Shown here piece by piece: positions 24,671 through 36,261 of a DNA stretch of 64,000 nucleotides (its first letter is position 1; every line of letters starts with the position of its first letter). Where the stretch lies: contig WBMZ01003268.1 of the NCBI GenBank assembly GCA_013400975.1, forward strand, positions 59,228 to 123,227, in the 5' to 3' direction. The notes under the pieces were generated by a model that was given only the letters and a program-made list of their open reading frames with translations, did no database searches and was not told the DNA's origin. Source of the stretch: Atrichornis clamosus. Taxonomy: Eukaryota > Chordata > Aves > Passeriformes > Menuridae. A program made the translations under genes and the position numbers.

Positions 24671-26785
24671 TGGTGGAGTCTTAGTCCTGCTATTTTCCAG
24701 GTTAGAACTTTATCAAATGGTGACTTTTGGCTCCTCCAGAGTGCACATCTTGTCATTTTGGGATAACTGACATTTATTTAATTGTCTGAATATTATGTCT
24801 GAGTTGGAATATTGGGTGAAATTATTGGATAGGGACTTAAATCTGAGTCACCCTCTCATCTGACTGACAAACACTTTTGTCATCTCTTGCATTCATATTT
24901 CAGATTATTTTTGCCTTTTTGTAGACTTTCCAAAATATTGAACAAATGAGATGGCTCATGGATTTACGTCCATGTAAAATGGCATGTGTGTGAAGTCCTG
25001 AACTGTTTTGTACAGTAGGAAATCTGCTTCCCGCTCCAATCTTCTCCAAAACAGGCAGTAGCAAAATTCACTTTGAATTGTCCTTATTTTTGCAGGTCAG
25101 GTTAGAAAAGTTCCTGGATGCTGTAGCTGCTGTTTTTTTCTCTGGGAGTTGCACACAGGACATTAACTTGTTCTTACAAACTCAGTGTCCAGACAAGTCC
25201 TTTCTTTACCTTGACTTGCTGTCTGTTCTCCAAGAACCACATTCTGCTTTGTTCCAAAGGGTTGATGGGCCCAGAACACTTTTTGTTGATGCAAAATTTT
25301 GTATTTGAAATGGATAGCATGTAGATTCCATGGGAAATTGATTTGTTAGGATTGTGGAGAAGGAAAGAGGGGATTATGATATCCATGAGATCTCTGCAGG
25401 ATCAGTGCTGTTCTTGTACAGAAGCAAATGGTTATTAGTGAAAACTTCCAATTTATTCTTTAAAACATTGTGCTTCCAGCAAAGAAGAATAATTATTAGC
25501 TCAGTTATAGACAATTCCTTGAGGCTTAGTCTTACTGAATCTCCAAACTCCACAGTAAAATCTGTTACTGAAATCTGGCATTTGGGGTGAAAATATGTGG
25601 TGGTGTTCAAGGGTTTTTTGAATATTCATGTCGTCCAGGCACATTAGGTACTTTTTATGCTGTTTAGTGACATTTGGTGTCAAGCCAGCAGAGCCCAAAA
25701 GAGAAGAGAGGATTTTGTCTATCAGTGGAAATATAATTAAGTGACTTGTTCAAAGTTATAGGCCAAGTCCAAGTCTGCAGAGTCATTAAAACTGAGGATT
25801 TCTTAAATTTCTCTGGAAATAATTGAGCCACGTTTCTAATCTGTTCTTCTTTCTTTCCTTAAATATTGAAGTGTGACTGATAAGGGGTGATGGGTTTTTA
25901 CAACTGGAAGTGGCCTGGGAGAAATCCCAGATGTAAATATCAAAAATGTAATTTATTTAACATGTTTCATTGTGCAAAATCTTGAAGTGCTTTGCATACT
26001 CACTGTGCTAAGTCCAAAAGTAGTGACCTGTTGTTAATTTGAAAGTGAATTTGAGACAGTGAAATTCAAGGAAAAAGACAACAGTACTCCTAGATTTATG
26101 CTTTTATATACACATATATATATGTCTATTTCTTAAATCTAAGTCCTTGCAAATTACAAAGCAAACCATTTATTCACCTTGCAGCTGCTTTTAGGGTATT
26201 ATCTTCTCCTGATGGAAAAGCCCAAATAGTTGTCCAGCACAAGCACAGGAGGTGATCACAGCTCCATTTTGTCTGAGCCAAAAAGAGTAGAAAACATTAC
26301 GAGTGTTAAAGTCTTGAACAGTAAAATGGAAGATATCAGAGGGCATCATGTTCTGCCTCTTAATTGTTACTCAGAGCAATAAATAGTTATTATGCAATTT
26401 CTTGCCTCTTCCTTGGAATTTACAGCTGGAGATGCTCCATGCACAGTTCTGTGTCATCTCAAGGCTGGAAGAGTCAGAGACCTGTGCAAGGTCCATGGGA
26501 TTGAGTTTTTCCTGACAAGGAGTCATATTCCATTGTGTCATGGCACGTGATACAGGGATTCACCATTTATGCACACAGAGGACCCACGTTATCATTCTGT
26601 GGCAATGGCTTTTGGTAGATTTTGTCCCCTTTGTCTCATAGGTTGCTTGTTTAAATTCTTCATTATATTTTTTTTTAAAACTAAATAAAAATTAAAAGAC
26701 AATTGAACTAAAATCCAGTGGTTGTTTTTTTTTTCTCTGAAAAAGTGTTCTGCTTCTTTATCTTTTCTTTCTCTGCTGTTGCCAG
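24671..26785. other. Intron upstream of the second TSNARE1 exon
   Basis: Unique AT-rich sequence with a short (AT)n at 26108-26122. The region 26640-26785 ends in a long T/C-rich tract serving the exon acceptor. No other exon is recognised. Confidence 0.45.
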
Positions 26786-26855
26786 TGACCTCTCTGGAAA
26801 GAAGTCTTCGATCTCTGGGAACCTCAAATGATACTCAAGAGCTGCAGGATGGACT
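26786..26855 (+). CDS. TSNARE1: TSNARE1 internal exon, 70 bases
   Basis: The exon follows a pyrimidine tract ending GTTGCCAG and precedes the strong donor GTGAGT. Joined to the previous exon, the split codon G|TG gives Val and the reading continues V-T-S-L-E-R-S-L-R-S-L-G-T-S-N-D-T-Q-E-L, then Q-D-G and the first two bases (CT) of a Leu codon. This matches the syntaxin-like N-terminal helix of vertebrate TSNARE1, including the conserved TSLERSL and DTQEL stretches. The length leaves phase 2, so the next exon should begin with one base completing Leu and then encode a His-Thr-x-Gln-Gln-Glu-Thr-Asn-Lys type segment. I did not find that segment downstream in this window. There are no stops or frameshifts in the exon, which argues for a functional gene. 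Confidence 0.87.
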
Positions 26856-27241
26856 GTGAGTTTATTTTAAATTGTTGCAGATCTTTCTTTGTCCCAGCCT
26901 TTTCATTTTTTTTCCCCTCATCTATCCTCACTCCGTCCTCAGTCCTTTTATTGTAGCTGGACACTTTTTTTTGTCAGGATTACTTCGGGTTTCTCCGTTT
27001 CTGTCGGTGATTAATGATGGTAGGATGTGTATTGATCGTCTAAAGCTTTGCTCGTGCTGGTTTCAGGTGGCAGAGAATGGTGTGTAGATAGCAGAAAAGG
27101 ATGTCCCATGGTGAAAGAGGGCATTCGGGCATTCTGTGGTTCTGTAGGGTTGGTGGGTTTTCTGTGGTTTGTTTTGTTTTGTTGTTTTTGTTTGTTGGGT
27201 TTTTTAAAATTTATTTTTAAAGTGAAGCCACAGTAGGAACC
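26856..27241. other. Intron after the second TSNARE1 exon
   Basis: Unique sequence with a T/G-rich low-complexity stretch at 27165-27205; no feature recognised. Confidence 0.4.
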
Positions 27242-27472
27242 TGTGTTGGATTTGACTGAGATGGAGTTAATTTTCTTCACAGTAGCCAGTGTGAGGCTGT
27301 GTTTTGGATTTGTAATGAAAGCAGTGTTGATAATCCAGGGATTTTTTAGTTACTGCTGAGCAGTTCTTACACAGAGCCAAGGCCTTTCCTGCTCCTCACC
27401 CCTCCCCACCAGCGAGTAGGGACTGAGGAAGCAGCTGTGGGGGTTGGTTGCTGGCTGGAGTTAAACACCACA
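27242..27472 (+). mobile_element. Endogenous-retrovirus solo-LTR-like fragment
   Basis: The 231 bases start TGTGTTGGATTTGACTGAG and end GGAGTTAAACACCACA, giving TG...CA ends. They contain TTACTGCTGAGCAGTTCTTA and CACAGAGCCAAGGCC, which I recall from LTRs of avian endogenous retroviruses. There are no coding domains, and I see no clear target-site duplication. It is shorter than a typical LTR and probably internally deleted. The orientation is a guess. Confidence 0.5.
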
Positions 27473-27570
27473 GATGTTTGTGTAGCTTTTCCCGTTTCTT
27501 TTACTCCCTCACCCATCTTCCACTTTGCCAAAGTCCATGAACCCAAGAAAAAAGGAAAAAAGAGACTATT

Positions 27571-27856
27571 GACAAGGGCATGTAGTGACAGGACAACAGG
27601 GAATGGCTTCAAGCTGAAAGACAGTGGGTTTAGGTTGGATATGAGGAAAAATTTATTTACTGTGAGGGTGGTGAGGCCCTGGCACAGGTTGTCCAGAGAA
27701 GCTGTGGCTGCCCCATCCCTGGAAGTGTTCAGGGCCAGGTTGGATGGGGCTTGGAGCAACCTGGGATAGTGAAAGGTGTCCCTGCCCATGGCAGGAGTGT
27801 TGCAACCAAGTGACTTTTAAGGTCCCTTCCAACCCAAACCATTCTAGGATTCTACG
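27571..27856 (+). mobile_element. CR1 LINE 3' fragment
   Basis: Plus-strand CR1 with GCATGTAGTGACAGGACAAC, GTTTAGGTTGGATATGAGG, GAGGCCCTGGCACAGGTTG, CCCTGCCCATGGCAGG and ACTTTTAAGGTCCCTTCC, ending ATTCTAGGATTCTA. It is followed almost directly by an A-run, unusual for CR1. Confidence 0.93.
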
Positions 27857-27857
27857 C

Positions 27858-27875
27858 AAAAAAAAAAAAAAAAAA
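27858..27875 (+). repeat. Poly(A) run abutting the CR1 end
   Basis: About eighteen A follow the CR1 terminus after a few bases. CR1 normally ends in a short tandem octamer rather than a poly(A) tail. Confidence 0.8.
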
Positions 27876-30800
27876 GAGGATATTTTGTAGGAGGAAAAGT
27901 GTGTTGTGGCACTGGAAGCTGCATCAGAGCATCACGTGGCACAGCAGTGACAAAATGAAGCTTCAGCTGCAGTTGCAATAGATACAGCTCATTAAACTCC
28001 CTCCTCTAGAGATGTGTACACACAAACACGCACAGTTAGCTCTCGTTGTGCGTGTGCTAATTGCAGAATTAAAATGGCTTTTCCAAATGTAACACCATTC
28101 ATTAAAGATGCCTCCCTTCATGCAGCTTTCGTGCAAAAATCAAGCATTTAGGAAGTGGCTCTGATTCCGTGTGCAAGACTGCAGTTCCTGCTGAGGTTTG
28201 GAGGTGAAGAAAGAGGAGAATCTGGGGGTTGTTTCTTGATTTGACTGACCTTCTGTATGCAATATAAACCCTCAGACTTGTTTGCATTGTCTCTCCTTCT
28301 CTCTCCAATCCATTGCTTTCATCAGGGCACCAGATCTGCCCTAATTCACATATGCTCTGTTTTGCAAACAAGAGGATTAAAAATAGTAATAGTAATAATA
28401 GCCAGAAGACCTCAAAGTAAATTTAGGAGATTGGAGAGGATGTAAGAGTAAAAAGTCAGTCTGTGGAGATAGATGTACTCAGGAAAGATGTGTCCATTTA
28501 CAAAAATTACTTGCAGCATAAACCACCTGAATAACTGCTGGAGATCCTTAACCCAGGAAAGCCTTTGTATCATGCAGCTATTGTGTTTGCTCTCCTAAAC
28601 TATTCTATTTTTTTAATTAAAGAATCAATTCCTCAACTCTTCAGAGCACTCCAAAAACACGGCTGAATAATGTTCTTTCCTGAGCAGTTACGTAAATAGA
28701 TGCATAAGGCACTAATTTCACTAATTATTTTTGATCTCAGAACTATCACTAATTGTCCAGATAGTTAAATGCAGCTTATTCTTATTTTAACCGTGCTTCC
28801 CTACCCCTGTCATCAGCCCCAGAGTTCCTCCAGCTGTCTCCTGCTTCATCCCCTCTCCCTGTGCTCCAGAAAGTCTTTCTGGTTTCTCCCATTTGACTTC
28901 TTGTATCTCCAGACAGAACAGTTCCAGGGTGCCGGACCAGCACCTCCTTTCCCCTCAATCCCCCCTGTCTGTCATCCTGATGTGTCCTTCCATTGCCCCC
29001 TTTCCGTCACCAGCTGCAGGCAAGCAGCCTTGAGTGCTCTGCAGGAACCTCTGCCTGTCTCTCGTGAGGGCTGCACCAGCAGAAAGCAGCGTGCCATGAA
29101 TCACGAGAGCTGGCAGGGCTGCGTATATCTCTGTTCAGGAGGGTCAGCTCTTCAGGTGAGACCTTTGGGGCAGTGTTTTCTGCTTCCCCGGCTGCAAATC
29201 ATGTCTTAATCTCCCTCCTTTGCCACTTGACCCCTTTCCTTCAGAGGCTGATGCATGCCTCTCCTTGAACACCCTCTAACTCGGGAGATGGGAGCAGTGA
29301 GGGAACATTTGGTGGGTTTACAGCCTGGGCTATTAGGAAAAGGATAATGGGTTTAGGTATCTGAATAGTAAAATTGCCACACTTTCTGCTTTCATATTAA
29401 GTGACTCTCACTCTGCCTAAAATGAGGCTGCTAGGCAGATGAGGGGGGGCAGAGTGTTTGGGAATAGGGATTAATGGACTAGTTGTGCCACACAGGACAT
29501 TCAGCTACTGTGGTCTGTATACTGCAGAAGTGTTTGCCTACCTAGCTGCAGGGTCCTGCTAAGATAGGGAAAAAAAAATAGCAAAGTTACCTGATTCCTT
29601 TTCAAATTCATGCAGACTTTCTGCCTCTTAAGCACAGGACTCATAAAGGCATCAGATGAGGGCAGGCTTCTTACTGTCATATTGGGCTGTTCCCTTTCCT
29701 GAAATGGTTTCTCTCCTTTTGAGAGCTGAGTCTTTCAGAATAAGGATTGTGCCTGTGGCAAGTAAATTTGGGAGAGGTCATCCCAAATGGAGTGCCAGCT
29801 CTAGTCAGTGAGACAGACTTGGCTGCTGATGTGATCAGGGTACACATGAGACCCAAAGTGAGTAATCCTGGTGGAAGCTCTTCCCAGAGCCAGCACAAAT
29901 ACTCGTGTGCTGCACGCTTGGAGCTGGATGTCCTGGCAAGTGAAGCGTAAATGCCCTTACAAAGCTCTTGGCTGAATGCAGCTGACCCTGGATTAATTGG
30001 GAAGGGAGTGGGAGCAAAAGGAAAAAAAGGTGCATGGAGCTGGGATGAGGAGCTAAGGCCAGGAGGCAAAGCTGAAGCTTTCTCCAGTGATGCAGGAAAA
30101 ATTGGCAGATTTGCTTCTGTTTGACCTTTGGTTTAATAATCTAAGCTTCCAAGGCATTTATCTGCCTCCTTAGCCAGAGTGTGTGGGATGAGGGGGTTCT
30201 CCAACATTAGGCACTGAAGGTAACTAGCTTTTAATTTAGGCAAATCAAATTAAATGCCCAAGTAGGGCACTGTCTCCAAGACACAGTGAAAACCAGACTC
30301 TGGTATGGCTGGTTAGTCCCTCAACATCCTCCACAAAGTGGCTGGAAATGAAAGCATCCCTGTAACCCTCTTTGAGAAATACGTTAAAAGAAGGAAAAAA
30401 ACCCCAAACCTTTAACTTTTTCACAAGCTGACCCTGTCTTACTGTGATCTCAAGAAAAGAAAAGAGGCCATGCAGGCTGCAAGCAGCACTTGCTGACTAC
30501 CTGGAAGCCATGAGAGTGAGCTTTAAGTGTCATGAAGGGTCCTTGATGTCCTTACCTTGGAGGTTGGTTGGCTATAGCAGCAATCCAAGCTCCCCTCAGG
30601 GAGGAGTTTGTCACCTTCTTGGGCATTTGACCTTGTGTCATCGCAAGGTCAAGAGCAACAGAGCACTGAGTCACAGTTTATTGCCCATTTTTAGGTGTGT
30701 CTGGGATGTAGCCCATGAGTCTTCACTCTGTGGCATTTTTGGATCCTTCAGTAGTCACTGGCAGAAGCGTTTGCCTGTTTAAGGAGGAGTTAAAAGAAGG

Positions 30801-31732
30801 ATATTTTGGGGGCTTTTAACACTGATGAGATTTTAGCACTGATGAGATTTACTAAAAAATGTGTTGATTTCTCATGATTTGAGGAAAAAAAAAAGACTTT
30901 TAGCTTTCACTTCTCCCATTGGCATTATTTTTTTTTTTAAGTGCACATTATTGAAATATGTAGGATTTTTCCTACACCTGGGAGGGGGCTCAGCTGTACA
31001 CTGATACAGTGTGAGAAAATAAATCTGCTTTTCCGGTGGAATTGATGCACAGTCTTGGTTAAGATGGTGCATGGCAGAGTATTCCTATGGATACAAAGGA
31101 GATTCCAAGTATTTTCCAAGTGGGAAAGCTGAGTTTGAGATCAGAGCTGCTTCAGTGTGAGACAATTTAACAGTCCTGGAAGAGACTGAAAGTGCAGCTT
31201 CTGTATTGCTGCTCTTTTGGCAAACATTAACCTCTCAGGGCACCTTTTTTCCTTGGACATGCAAGTTTTGCCAAAATACATACACAAAATGGTATATTCT
31301 TTGCAGGGATTAAAGGGAATTCCATCTTCCACACCCTTCCCCAGGAAATTTGCATCATCACCAGAAGATTTTTTTGGGAGGAAGAGCAAAATCACTTCAC
31401 CAGTTTATTTTGTCACCCTAAAATTGATGGATACCTAGGGTGAGGTATTGTCAGTTTGGGGTGATCTGGGAAGAGAAGCATCCCTGTCCAAGCTTGAAGC
31501 CATGAGATCTTCAGCGTTCTCAGGCTTGGTCTGAAGTGCTCTGCTGGATTTGTGGAAGCACTTTTGGAACACAGTGACATTCAGGATAGAATCAGTGAGT
31601 TTGTGAGGGACTGGGCTCAGCTGTGAGTCTTGCTTGGCTCGAGTTGTTCACACCCTCTTATGGATAAGGCACCTGAAGGAGGTTGCCTGCATCATCTCAG
31701 TGTCTGCAAGGCTGCAGCTCTTCCTGATAAGG
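27876..31732. other. Intronic sequence, 3.9 kb without recognised repeats
   Basis: Mostly unique, with an A-run near 30882, a T-run near 30930, and a small tandem duplication at 30813-30847. Frames at 28769-29209, 29677-30069 and 30444-30782 lack coding signatures, splice support or recognised similarity. Confidence 0.4.
30813..30847 (+). repeat. 17-bp direct tandem duplication
   Basis: Two adjacent units of the form TTTTARCACTGATGAGA differ at one base. Confidence 0.75.
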
Positions 31733-32292
31733 TCACAGAACCATAGAATGGTTTGGGTTGGAAGGAACCTTGAAGAATGTGTAGTTCCATGGGCAGGGAC
31801 ACTTCCACTGGACCAGGTTGTTCCAAGCCCCATCCAGCCTGGCCTGGAACACTTCCAGGGACAGGGCAGCCACAAGTTCTCTGGGCAGGCTGTGCCAGGG
31901 CCTCACCAGCCTGACAGGGAAGAATTTCTTCCCAGTATCCAATCTAAACTAGCTCTACATCAGCCATTCCCTCTTGTCCTGTGACTCCATGCCAGTGTCC
32001 AAAGTCCCTCTCCAGCTCTCTTGGATCCCCTTTAGGCACTGGAAGGGGCTCTAAGGTCTCCCTGGAGCCTTCTCTTCTCCAGGCTGAACCTCCCCAGTCC
32101 CAGGGGTTGCTCCAGCCTTCTGAGAACCTTTGACTCACTCCAACAGCTCCACACCCTTCTGATGCTGGGGACCCCAGAGCCGGACACAGCACTGCAGAGG
32201 GGGTCTCACAAGGGCAGAGCAGCGGGGAGGGATCCCCTCCCTCGACCTTCTGGCCACGCTGCTTCTTGTGATGCAGCCCAGGGTGTGACTGG
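31733..32292 (-). mobile_element. CR1 LINE, long 3' fragment reaching the coding region
   Basis: Minus-strand CR1 of about 560 bases. It has the terminal ACCATAGAATGG, the UTR blocks, then CTTCTCTTCCAGGCTGAACC-like and CCAGAGCCGGACACAGCACT landmarks from the end of the reverse-transcriptase frame. It extends as far as 24108-24670 and is of the same general type. The UTR has a short deletion after GAAGAATGTGTAGTTCC. Confidence 0.92.
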
Positions 32293-33825
32293 TGTCTCTT
32301 GAGGCTGCGGAGGTGCCCCATATGTGGGGTTGGCAGGTGTGGCACAGGACTTGCTGTTCTTTCACTTCTGACATTGCAGCTTTAGGTGTGGTGGCACACC
32401 AGGACACCTCAAGTGACACCAGGGGAACCTCTGAATTAAATTAGGGAATTGCCACTGGTAGTTCACCTTCAGTGAATGATGAAGACAGCTCAGTTTCTTC
32501 CTCACTAAGAAATGTAGTAACCCTTGGGTTTTTTGGGGGGAGTTGTGGGGCCATTTGTACCTTAGCTGGGCCAAAGTGATCTGTGCACATTCCCGTGTTC
32601 CCCTGTGTGCTCCAGGGAGGCTGAATAGCTCAGCCTCATGGCTTGGAGCCTCTCCAACCTGCTGATGAATCCATGCCCCTCAGCTTTTCTGAATTGACAT
32701 GAAACAATAAAGGCTTTTTTTCTCAGTTAATTTTATCATTTATGTGTATTGTTTCCTTTTTCTTTCCCTATTTCACCATTATGTTTGATAAGTTGGAGGT
32801 ATAGCTTTTTTTTTTTTTTTTAAAGCTTCTGTTAAAAAGGTTTTAATTCCTCTGGAATGCAGATTCATTTAGAGCAGAAAGATATTTTAAAGTCATAATT
32901 TACTGAAAGAAGATTTGTTAAAGTAAATCAGACAGAAGCTTTTAAGTGTCAGCATGTTTAATTAAGGGTAGGATTTAATAATATTTTATATGGTTTTGTT
33001 ATACTGCTTGTAGAAGCTTAAAAAAAAAAAAGATTTCCATAAATATTTTGAAATGTCATTTTGATTCTGTTAATATGTTAAACCCTTCAAAGTAATACCT
33101 TCCCTGTTCAACTCAAAGCAGTCGGATTAACTTTATCTATCCCCCATTTATCGCTACTGGCATCAATTTCTGACAGGAAAAACCTTCTAGGTTTGGCAGT
33201 AAAAGTGGGTTGCCAGATTGCAACATTTGCATTTAACTGTATAATACACTCACTGCCTTAATAACTGTATTTATGTGACAGATCTCACCCTTAAGAATCC
33301 CAGAGTTCCAGATATGTGACATCCCTGTGATAAATTACAAAAGCCGGTGATGAACTGCAGAATTCTCCAATGAAGATAAATTCATACACTTCTGACTGCC
33401 TGCCCTTGTGGCACAGGACTTGCTGTTTTGGTCCTTGGAGTATCCCTTCACATGCTTGAGCAGTTTCTAATGGTCACTACAAATCAATCTGTCAGGGAAG
33501 TTTTTCTTTTCAGTGTTTTTCTCCTAATTTGCCCTTGCCAGAGGTCTGAGGTGGCCAGAAACTTTGGCCAAAGCAGTAGGGTATTCCCACGTCGAGATGG
33601 CCTTTGGAAACAGGCAGGGAATTTTAAACCCAGTAGTGATGGAGCAATGGTTATTTCTCCGTGGCAAGGGATGGATGCTCCAGGAGATGCCAAGGAAAGG
33701 TGACATCTGGGGAACAACCAACTAACTCCTCCCTAAAATCTCTTACTGCCACTGCTGCTTATGCAATTTTTTAATGCTTTCATGGCTCTGCTCATGGTTT
33801 CTGTCCTCTCCTCAGTGTAGTGGTG
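32293..33825. other. Intronic sequence without recognised features
   Basis: AT-rich unique sequence with a T-run near 32806-32821 and an A-run near 33020. The frame at 33428-33703 has no support. Confidence 0.4.
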
Positions 33826-34048
33826 AGTCACAGAGTCATAGAAAATCAGACTAAGGTTGGAAGGCCCCACAGTAGTGGTCATCTGGTCACAGAAAAGAAG
33901 TTCTTTCTCATATTCAGGTAGAACTTCCTAGGCATCAGTTCCTGCCCATTCCTCTCGTCCCATTGCTGGGCCCCACGGAGCAGAGCCTGGTCCCTGCTCT
34001 GAGCCCTCCCTACAGACACTGACAGACAGGGATGAGGTCCCTCTCAGT
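33826..34048 (-). mobile_element. CR1 LINE 3' fragment with internal deletion
   Basis: A minus-strand CR1 of the same subfamily as 62322-62852. Both share TTCCTGCCCATTCCTCT, CCCATTGCTGGGCCCCACGG and CACTGACAGACAGGGATGAG. Between the GGTCATCTGGTC block and the AAGTTCTT block, about 130 bases present in the other copy are missing. Confidence 0.88.
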
Positions 34049-34049
34049 C

Positions 34050-34649
34050 AGAGAGGGATGGATTAAAGAGGGGGAGAGAGAAAGAAAGGAAGGAGAAAGA
34101 GAGATCACCATCCCTGGATCCAGCGTTGATCCAGCTGATGGGGTGCCCATGGTCCTGGGGTGCCCATGTGCCCAGACGTCATGGGGTACCTTTTTATAGA
34201 TAAGTTTTCCCCACCCTGGAGATAAGTTTCTCACTTTCTATGCAAATTATTTGTCATGCACAGCCTGTTCTTCTAGATCTGTCTGGAAATGGGTTGGAGG
34301 CTTTGGGGGTCTTGAGTGGTCTTGATCCCCCTTCAGTCCATGCCCAGTTCTCGACCTCCCTCCTGTGCTTGCACTGTGCTGTGTTGTGCTGATCTCCAGC
34401 AGCCAGAACAAGGATGTTTGTCCCAGAAAAGTGCTGCCCTACCTCCCCATGGCCCTTTCTGCAGCCACATCCTGCTCTTTCTCCCAGTGTGTTGTTGCCA
34501 GCACTCCTTGCTTGGCTCCAAGGCCATCCAGCTATCAGTGTTTGAGATACACACATAGCTCCCTTATCTTCTAAGCTCCTCCAGTTCCCATTTTGGAAGC
34601 CAACTGCATCCTCCAGCAAGCACTCTATTTGTAGCAAGAAAATTTTACA
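34050..34649 (-). mobile_element. Candidate endogenous-retrovirus LTR, minus strand
   Basis: Read on the minus strand, the block starts TGTAAAATTTTCTTGC. It contains a TATA-like CTATAAAAAGG at about 34187-34201, then an AACGCTGGATCCAGGG segment and a long pyrimidine tract (minus strand) at about 34070-34106. This order looks like U3 with promoter followed by R/U5, and several phrases recall avian LTRs. No AATAAA polyadenylation signal was recognised on the minus strand and the 3' end is unclear where it abuts CR1 at 34048. No coding domains are present. It could instead be unique sequence. Confidence 0.45.
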
Positions 34650-36024
34650 CTACCAGAAATGTAGCTGGATATTGCTATGTGTAAAAATACTGTCATGTTT
34701 GGTTTTTTCATAAATTTATTCTTAGATGTTTATCTGGGAAATGCTGATATCACACTGATGTTATTTTATTTTTTTGTTTTATGGGTGACAGAAGGACGAA
34801 GAAATAAATAGAATAAAATGTTCCTTCTCTTTTCATCTCTTGGGCCACCAAATAGTTTTGCTAATTTATCAAAAGCCTTTCTGAGATTAATCATTAAAAA
34901 ATATGCAAATTTCCCCTCTTAATATTACCAAAATAGTAGCTTTTTAATGTGGGGTTTACTTCTTTTGACATTTTCATGTATTAGCAATGAAATGTGGGAT
35001 TTGATTAGGTTAAAAATTGGCATTTTGAGTCAACAGAGAAAAATTCATCCTCCCTCACCTTGAAAAACAAACGAACTTCAGATATTTTCTTCCTTCCTTC
35101 CTCAGAGTTAAAGAAAGTGCAAGACGAGATCACATTCTGTTAGCATAGCCTGCAGAGGGCAAATAATTTTATATTTGGGTTGAAATATCCACAGGCAGGA
35201 ATTTTATCTAATGACTTGAGATCCTGATGGGAGCGACTTCCCTCTGGCTTTCTAAGCACAAGTTTTGCAAATTTTTTTAGGGAAAAAAAAACCCCAAACA
35301 TTCTTGGAGGGGGGACTGGACAACTGAATGTTTATGGTGGGGTTTTTATGCCATTAGTTCCACATTCAGCCATGCAGTTCATGTGGATTGGCTGGAGGGA
35401 CCTGTGGGATGAGGTCTTTTTAGGAATTCACGTGTGGAGCGCGCGGCTGTCGGGGCTGAGCATCCGTCCTGGAGGCCTTCAGGGCTCTGCCACACCAACC
35501 CAAACATGCTGATGCTCATCGGAACCCCTCTGCTGGCTCTGTGTAAGGTCGGGTTTGTTCCTTGAGCCTGATGCTGCCCATGAAGCCAGGAGCAAAGTCC
35601 CGTCACGGAGCGTGACGTTCGTTGTGACCCGTGGCTTCGGCCGACGCCTTCAGCCGCGCTTCTGCAGGCTGTCTGTGGGAGCAGTTAGCATCCTCTGGAA
35701 GGTCTGCTGTGCTTGAAAGGGGAAAAAAGGGCAAAAAAGTAGAATCCAATCTCAGAGAAGAGTACAAGGATCTGTTGCTTGCTGAGGAAGTCACTCTGGG
35801 GTGAATATCTGCATTTTTGGCTGCAGTGTTCTAATGGCTGATTCCTTTCACGCTGTGCTCATTCAGGAATAAACCACCCCGAGCAGATACCCCTCCACTG
35901 CAGGAGGCACATCAGGGGTTAAGCAGATCTTTAGGTTCCTTGTGTGGACATCGGGTGTTTTAAGGAGATGGGTTTTGGTAAAAAACACTTCCAAGTTCAG
36001 CAGTGTTGTGAGGTCAGAAGGAAG
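34650..36024. other. Intronic sequence without recognised features
   Basis: Unique sequence. 35420-35680 is more CpG-containing than its surroundings. Frames at 35379-35794 on the minus strand lack support. Confidence 0.4.
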
Positions 36025-36118
36025 TCATAGAACCATAGAATGTCTTGGGTTGGAAGGGATTTTAAAGATCATCTAAATCCAACCCCCCGCCATGGGCAGG
36101 GCCACCTCCCACTAGAGC
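36025..36118 (-). mobile_element. CR1 LINE 3' terminus
   Basis: Minus-strand CR1 end with ATAGAACCATAGAATG, GGGTTGGAAGGGATTTTAAA and CCATGGGCAGGGCCACC; short and truncated. Confidence 0.87.
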
Positions 36119-36261
36119 TGGAAACTCATAGAGAATTTGGTTTAAACCCCTTTTCCTGCCTTCTTTGAAGTGAAACTAAATAAGGCAGATGAGGATGGAG
36201 TTTGGGAAAATGTCTTGGCGGAACAGAAGTGAGTAATGCCAGGTGAAAACAGGAAATAAAA

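Larger units (their letters stand above)
19781..26785 (+). other. TSNARE1: TSNARE1 intron between the two visible exons
   Basis: This 7.0-kb interval is bounded by GT (19781) and AG (26784-26785) and is phase 1, splitting the Val codon G|TG. It contains one ancient CR1 (21325-21803) and three younger minus-strand CR1 pieces (22387, 23168, 24108). Apart from these I see no coding exon in it. Confidence 0.8.

Noticed and set aside
24121..24684. 187-codon plus-strand frame
   Set aside because: It is antisense to a minus-strand CR1 and is a by-product of CR1 sequence.
28769..29209. 146-codon plus-strand frame
   Set aside because: Low-information Ser/Pro/Leu/Cys-rich translation of pyrimidine-rich DNA, with no family match or conserved splice context.
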